Source: Cerioporus squamosus
Taxonomy: Eukaryota; Basidiomycota; Agaricomycetes; Polyporales; Polyporaceae
Length of the DNA: 32,675 nt
Direction: 5' to 3'
Assembly: GCA_022592435.1 (NCBI GenBank)
Contig: JABYQS010000310.1
Location: forward strand, 1-32,675
Positions within the stretch are counted from its first letter, which is position 1; each line of letters opens with the position of its first letter. Both the position numbers and the translations under genes were made by a program. Shown one piece after another: positions 28,904 to 32,675 of the stretch. The notes below the pieces were generated by a model, which worked only from the letters and a program-made list of their open reading frames with translations, was not told the origin of the DNA and made no database searches.

Positions 28904-30950
28904 ATGGTGCAAGGCAGCGATGTGAGTACGTGCCGACCTTACTAACCTCTCATAGTTCTCACTAGAATGTGTGGCCACTTCCAGTCAAATGCTTCTGCAA
29001 GACGTTCAGGTGCCACGGGGCGCTACAGCTGAGGTGGTCTAGGGATATGCACCTTGCCGCCGACCGTCGTGCCACCAGTGCCGCCCCTTACCCTCTACCT
29101 TCTCTCATCTCCGGGTTGTTGTCCAAATATTTTCATGTTCGAGTAGGTGCACAAGAAGGTCTATTATCCGAAGATGTGTCGCGCTACAGTCGAACCTTGG
29201 AGGATACCAATGTTGAAGAAGTTGCTGGCATGGTTAGTGGAACTGCGAAGGTGGTAAGTGGTTCTTCTATATGTGGCTAATATGCTGTAGAACACTGACA
29301 TGACCAAAGCAGGCACTCTTTGACGCTGTGCTCAGGACACCAGAGGTATCGCAAGTAGTTCGAGCTTGATCTTCTTGTACTGCGTCTGATCCCAACTTGC
29401 AAGCTCTCCCCTTTGGTTTCGACATACCTCATCCAGTCTTTGACGGAGTTCCTTTTCAATGCTCAGTAATACCACCGGAGGGGAAGCCAAGTTTCTCCAC
29501 TACTGTTCCTCTATCCGAGGCCACCGCTCGATGACCGGACCTCTGTGGTTCCTCTGTCATTGATGCGGCGCCAAAAGACACGCCTCAAGTCGCAGAAGAG
29601 TTTGACATGATCCCAATATGTGACAATGACTGAGAAGCTGACGAGAGCGACAAAGAAGACGCCAACTACTTGCCCGAGTTACCCCCACTTCCTGATCCTT
29701 CTCGCCCACTGTCCCCAGGCGTCCCTTCTCCCCACATACCTCTCCCTCCTGGACTTGCAGGTGTCCCTCCACAAGAACACACTGTCAAAGAGGAAGATGT
29801 GAGTCGTATTTCCTCCCTGTGTCACAGTCCTCATCCCATGTTTCTGCTCTGTACTCATGGCTTCACCTCGCAGGTCATCTTCCGTATCAGTACTGCAATG
29901 TTGTCCTCGTGGTTCTCCATTCCATACTCTACAATGTGGGGCAGTTCTGGGTTTCCACGATGCTTCCGGTGACATTGGCCACTGTTCTTTCAACTCTCCA
30001 CATCAATACCAACTTCCATTACCTCCCCGTCTGTCCAAAGTGCATGCAAGTCTTTCCTGAAAGCATATACAAGAACCTGGGTGCCTCCTGTACCGACTGC
30101 CATACTTGGCTGTTTGATTTTGACTGCAACCCCAAACATGGGTCGCCTTGGCTTCGGTTCCCTTGCTGCACTTTCATGGAACAACTCAGAGAGTTGTTTG
30201 CGATCCGAGGACACAAGGATCTAGTCAATCAATGGAAGCAGCAGCAACGAGTCAAAGGTGTCTTGAGCGATATCTTCGACGGACTAATCTGCCACATACT
30301 TCACGGCTACGATAGACTCCTGTTCTTCAATTATGACACCGAGGATCCGAATGGAGAGCTACGTATAGGGGTGGCACTCGGTATTGATTGGTATGTCCTG
30401 GCTCTGCCCCAGCTCATCATCTCAGTTCAACTTGAACTCACATCTGCTTCAGGTTCTCGTATCTACGCAGCAAGATTGCACCCTCTTATTCGTTGTGCCC
30501 GTTGTCACTCAATATCGTCAACTTCCCCTTCTACCTATGGTAAGAGCGTCATTTACTCATTGCTTTGGGTAAAGGCTCACGTTAGTTCGACAACTCGTCA
30601 GGTACGGCACAGCCAACCTACTTCTCATGGGGATCACCCCAGGACCCAAAGAGACCAGCCTGGATGAGACACAGTATTTCCTCCGTGTCTTCATGAATGA
30701 GCTGTACCGGCTGTGGCGGTATGGGGTTGTGATACCTACCCCAAGGTATCCGCAGGGTCAGCTCATGCGCGTCATACTCATTGGAGTCTTCTGCGACAAA
30801 CTCGCAGCTCACAAGATCGGCGGCTTTGGTCTGCATAGCCACACCTTTGTTGAACTTGGAGCTCTATCTCCGGTTCCTGTGCCCGCATCAAGTTCATACT
30901 TGCACCAGGGGACTATTGCAGTGCACTCTATTAGCGCTCCACACGATTAG
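28904..30950 (+). pseudogene. Decayed tnp2/Plavaka-type (CACTA, En/Spm-like) transposase
   Basis: Exons are approximately 28904-28921, 28966-29253, 29313-29798, ~29873-30390, 30453-30539 and 30602 onward. The N terminus has a degraded zinc finger (KCFCKTFRCHGAL). The core has LPVCPKCMQVFPESIYKNLG, LRFPCCTFMEQLRELFAIRG, DPNGELRIGVALGIDW then FSYLRSKIAPSYSLCPLSLN over a splice, YGTANLLLMGITPGPKE and GVFCDKLAAHKIGGFGLHSH. These match fungal CACTA-type transposases. The exon 29313-29798 carries three in-frame TGA codons (29367-29369, 29532-29534, 29631-29633) in an otherwise well-formed frame, and the join to the fourth exon is out of phase by one. After GLHSHTF (about 30850) homology ends abruptly and the catalytic remainder is missing. 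The copy is a fossil. Confidence 0.75.
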
Positions 30951-31194
30951 TTGACGCCTTCATTCCTCTTTGAGATATTGGCGCTTCTTCATATTTTATT
31001 CTTTGCACACTCCCAGGATTGAACACTCGACCTCTTGGTCCTCACTGATTTTTTACTTTTCGCTTTTTGTTGATTTCCTGGGTGCTGTGGCTGCTGGTAC
31101 TGTATAGCTTATGTAACCCGCACCATAGACAGCGCGCTTGTCGAGCTCTGGAGTCCCCAGACTTCACAGAGCTCGACATAGGTGTGTAGATATG
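30951..31194. other. Spacer between the dead transposase and LTR copy B
   Basis: No gene. The stretch is T-rich on the plus strand at its start and holds the hairpin at 31139-31178. The five bases next to the LTR (31190-31194, ATATG) should be one copy of the LTR element's target duplication; the other copy lies outside the window. Confidence 0.4.
31139..31178. repeat. Perfect 12-bp inverted repeat (hairpin) with 16-nt loop
   Basis: TGTCGAGCTCTG at 31139-31150 is followed after 16 bases by CAGAGCTCGACA at 31167-31178. It could be a structured transposon end or part of a terminator. No matching partner was noticed elsewhere. Confidence 0.8.
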
Positions 31195-31676
31195 TGTTAC
31201 GCTTTCGAGCGTGACCTTAAACCAAAGAGCCTCAAAGGTCGTTCTGTCCAGCCGCCTGCAATATACTAGTCCAGGTTGCCTACTCCGAGGCGAACCCTAG
31301 TATGAAGCCTATGCTGAACTCTTACTAGTATGGTTCACCTTATCGAAGGTGAACACTAGTAAGATCTGGTAAAAGCGAGTATAACGAGGAACTGTTCGTT
31401 ATTCGCAAAGGAGACTGAAAGCTGAGGGTCGCTCTGAGACGTCGCCCCTTATATACAAGTTGTGAAGCTGCGGAAGAATGTTCTAGTACTTGTAGAGAAG
31501 GTTCTGGTAAGTACTACTCGTGTCCGTACTCTTCTGAAGTAACAACAAAGAGAATGAACTAGAATATACAAGAACATTCTGGAGACTTGCCTAACTAGTA
31601 GTACAATAAGACAAACTGATCGCGTGAGAGTAAAAGTACAAGTCCGTTACTGGTAACTCCTGTGATAGTCGTAACA
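31195..31676 (-). repeat. Complete 3' LTR of copy B (482 bp)
   Basis: Read on the minus strand it starts TGTTACGACTATC and ends GAAAGCGTAACA, giving short inverted termini TGTTACG/CGTAACA. The TATA box TATATAAG is at 31448-31455 (minus). The first ~355 bp match the LTR of copy A. The internal side carries a polypurine tract and the ORF, so this is the 3' LTR. Confidence 0.85.
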
Positions 31677-32675
31677 TTAGCTCCCCTTCCCGTGAAGGTC
31701 GTCCTCGACCTTCTAAGCACCAATAAAGTGAACAGCGTAGCTGTCAACCTTAACCGGATCGAACATCTCTATAGCTTGCTGCAAGATGTCGTCCTCCGAT
31801 ACCTGGTTGAGTATATCCCATAATTCCACTTCTTCTTCGTCGATACCAAGGGCGGTACAGTATGAAGTGTGTGATGGGATGGCGAGGAGATCCTGAGTGG
31901 GATAGTCTCCTTGACGAGCAAAGATGTCGTTGACTATGAGACTTGCGCGTTTGGCCTGCTGGACCGTAGCGGCGGGCCATCGAAGGTGATAACGTGCTTC
32001 GATCTCGGTGATGGTGTAGGGGAATGGTCCTTCATGTATCGTGAGGACCCGATGGTGCTGAGTGATGCCGTACATCCGTGTGTGTCCTCGTCCTCTCATC
32101 AACCGGACCTTGATGCGAGGGGTCGGGTTCTTCTTGTCGTTGGCCGGAGAAGGGGGTGGAGGAGAAGGAGGAGGGGGAGCTGAGGGGCTTGCTGCCACCT
32201 GTAGCTGTTCAAGGACTTCGTTCGTCCATGGCTTCGTCGGTGAGCTCGTCGATGCTTCTGAGTTCGAGGTTTTCTAACTCAGGGAGGGAGTTGTTGTCCG
32301 AGTACACGTCTGAGTCGTGGTCGTAGTCCTCGGACACTTCTGTACTGGTGGTTAGCTCCGGTGTGCTCTGCCATGGGTTGTAGCTGAGAGGAGATCCCCA
32401 TCCTCTGTTCTTGGTCTCCGGCTCATCCTGCTGGTCGTTGCCTCCTTCTTCCTCTTCTGTGGTCTTCGTTCGCTGAGGGTAGTCGCTGATGCAACGGGGC
32501 CAAAAATCGTAACGGCTGCAATCGGTAGAGCCGTGTTGGTTGCGATGAGGGAGAAGATCGGAGAGGGCGCGGGCTACCCTGGGAGTGGCAAGCATACTGA
32601 TGGTTCTTTCGGCAGCTTCGATGGTAGCCTGGTAGGCCTCTTGAGCAACCTGTGCAGCGTACTTCTTCTCGCTTT
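31321..32675 (-). mobile_element. 3' part of the LTR retroelement (copy B), inverted relative to copy A
   Basis: It is nearly identical to 24259-25614 in reverse orientation. The element continues beyond the right end of the window, where reverse transcriptase and integrase genes would be expected if it is autonomous. The LTR itself extends to 31195; the stretch listed here is the part shared with copy A. Confidence 0.75.
31713..32595 (-). pseudogene. Terminal ORF of copy B, split by a 4-nt duplication
   Basis: This is the same protein as at 24339-25223, but after DEAMDE the sequence has an extra TTCG (plus strand, about 32221-32224). This creates a frameshift and an early stop. The C-terminal part continues in another frame from 32198 to 31713. 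Upstream of 32595 the frame stays open to the window edge, reading AQVAQEAYQATIEAAERTIS before the Met. The ATG is therefore probably internal to a longer protein. Confidence 0.7.

Noticed and set aside
1..32675. A TET/JBP 2-oxoglutarate dioxygenase gene, expected because such genes accompany KDZ transposons in some basidiomycetes.
   Set aside because: No HxD...H...R pattern in a suitable context was found in the plausible exons. The search was by eye only.
1..32675. CRISPR arrays, operons or other prokaryotic features.
   Set aside because: The intron-rich genes and transposon types are clearly fungal, and no regularly spaced repeat array is present.

Overview
This is a eukaryotic window, most likely from a mushroom-forming basidiomycete (Agaricomycetes). 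Genes are interrupted by short introns, mostly 48-83 nt, with GT(A/G)AG donors. Two genes encode Kyakuja-Dileera-Zisupton (KDZ) transposases with a CxC2-type cysteine cluster, a combination typical of this group. No housekeeping gene was recognised. The window is a transposon-rich accessory region. All exon models were spliced by eye from frame continuity and splice signals.

Left part (1-4267): mostly non-coding. It holds an AT-rich element of about 1.1 kb with 60-bp imperfect terminal inverted repeats (1021-2156). A 50-bp direct repeat lies on both sides of it. There is also one short uncertain minus-strand gene (2676-3103) and a 92-bp tandem repeat (3524-3707).

KDZ neighbourhood (4268-23693): a KDZ transposase gene (minus, 4268-8321), a remnant ORF, and a protein ending in an RNase H1-type hybrid-binding domain (minus, 8938-9916). 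The last is divergent from a 742-aa Trp-rich fungal protein (plus, 10183-12749). Then come a second, broken KDZ gene (minus, 13234-17102) and a large conserved fungal gene with an in-frame stop (minus, 17966-20308). Next are a 75-aa gene and a 396-aa protein with a SUMO-interacting-like tail (plus, 20854-22566). Last is a second member of the Trp-rich family, cut by a solo LTR (plus, 22872-23693). The recurrence of these families around two KDZ copies suggests KDZ-associated or hitch-hiking genes. Whether they act together is unknown.

Right part (23470-32675): nested transposons. A solo LTR (23470-24189) is followed by the 3' end of an LTR element (24259-25614). A 3088-bp PIF/Harbinger transposon (25615-28702) sits at the broken edge of that LTR. 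It has 55-bp inverted repeats, a TAA target duplication, a Myb/SANT-like gene and a DDE transposase with all three catalytic regions. Downstream is a decayed tnp2/Plavaka-type (CACTA) transposase (28904-30950). A second copy of the LTR element lies in the opposite orientation (31195-32675) and runs off the window.
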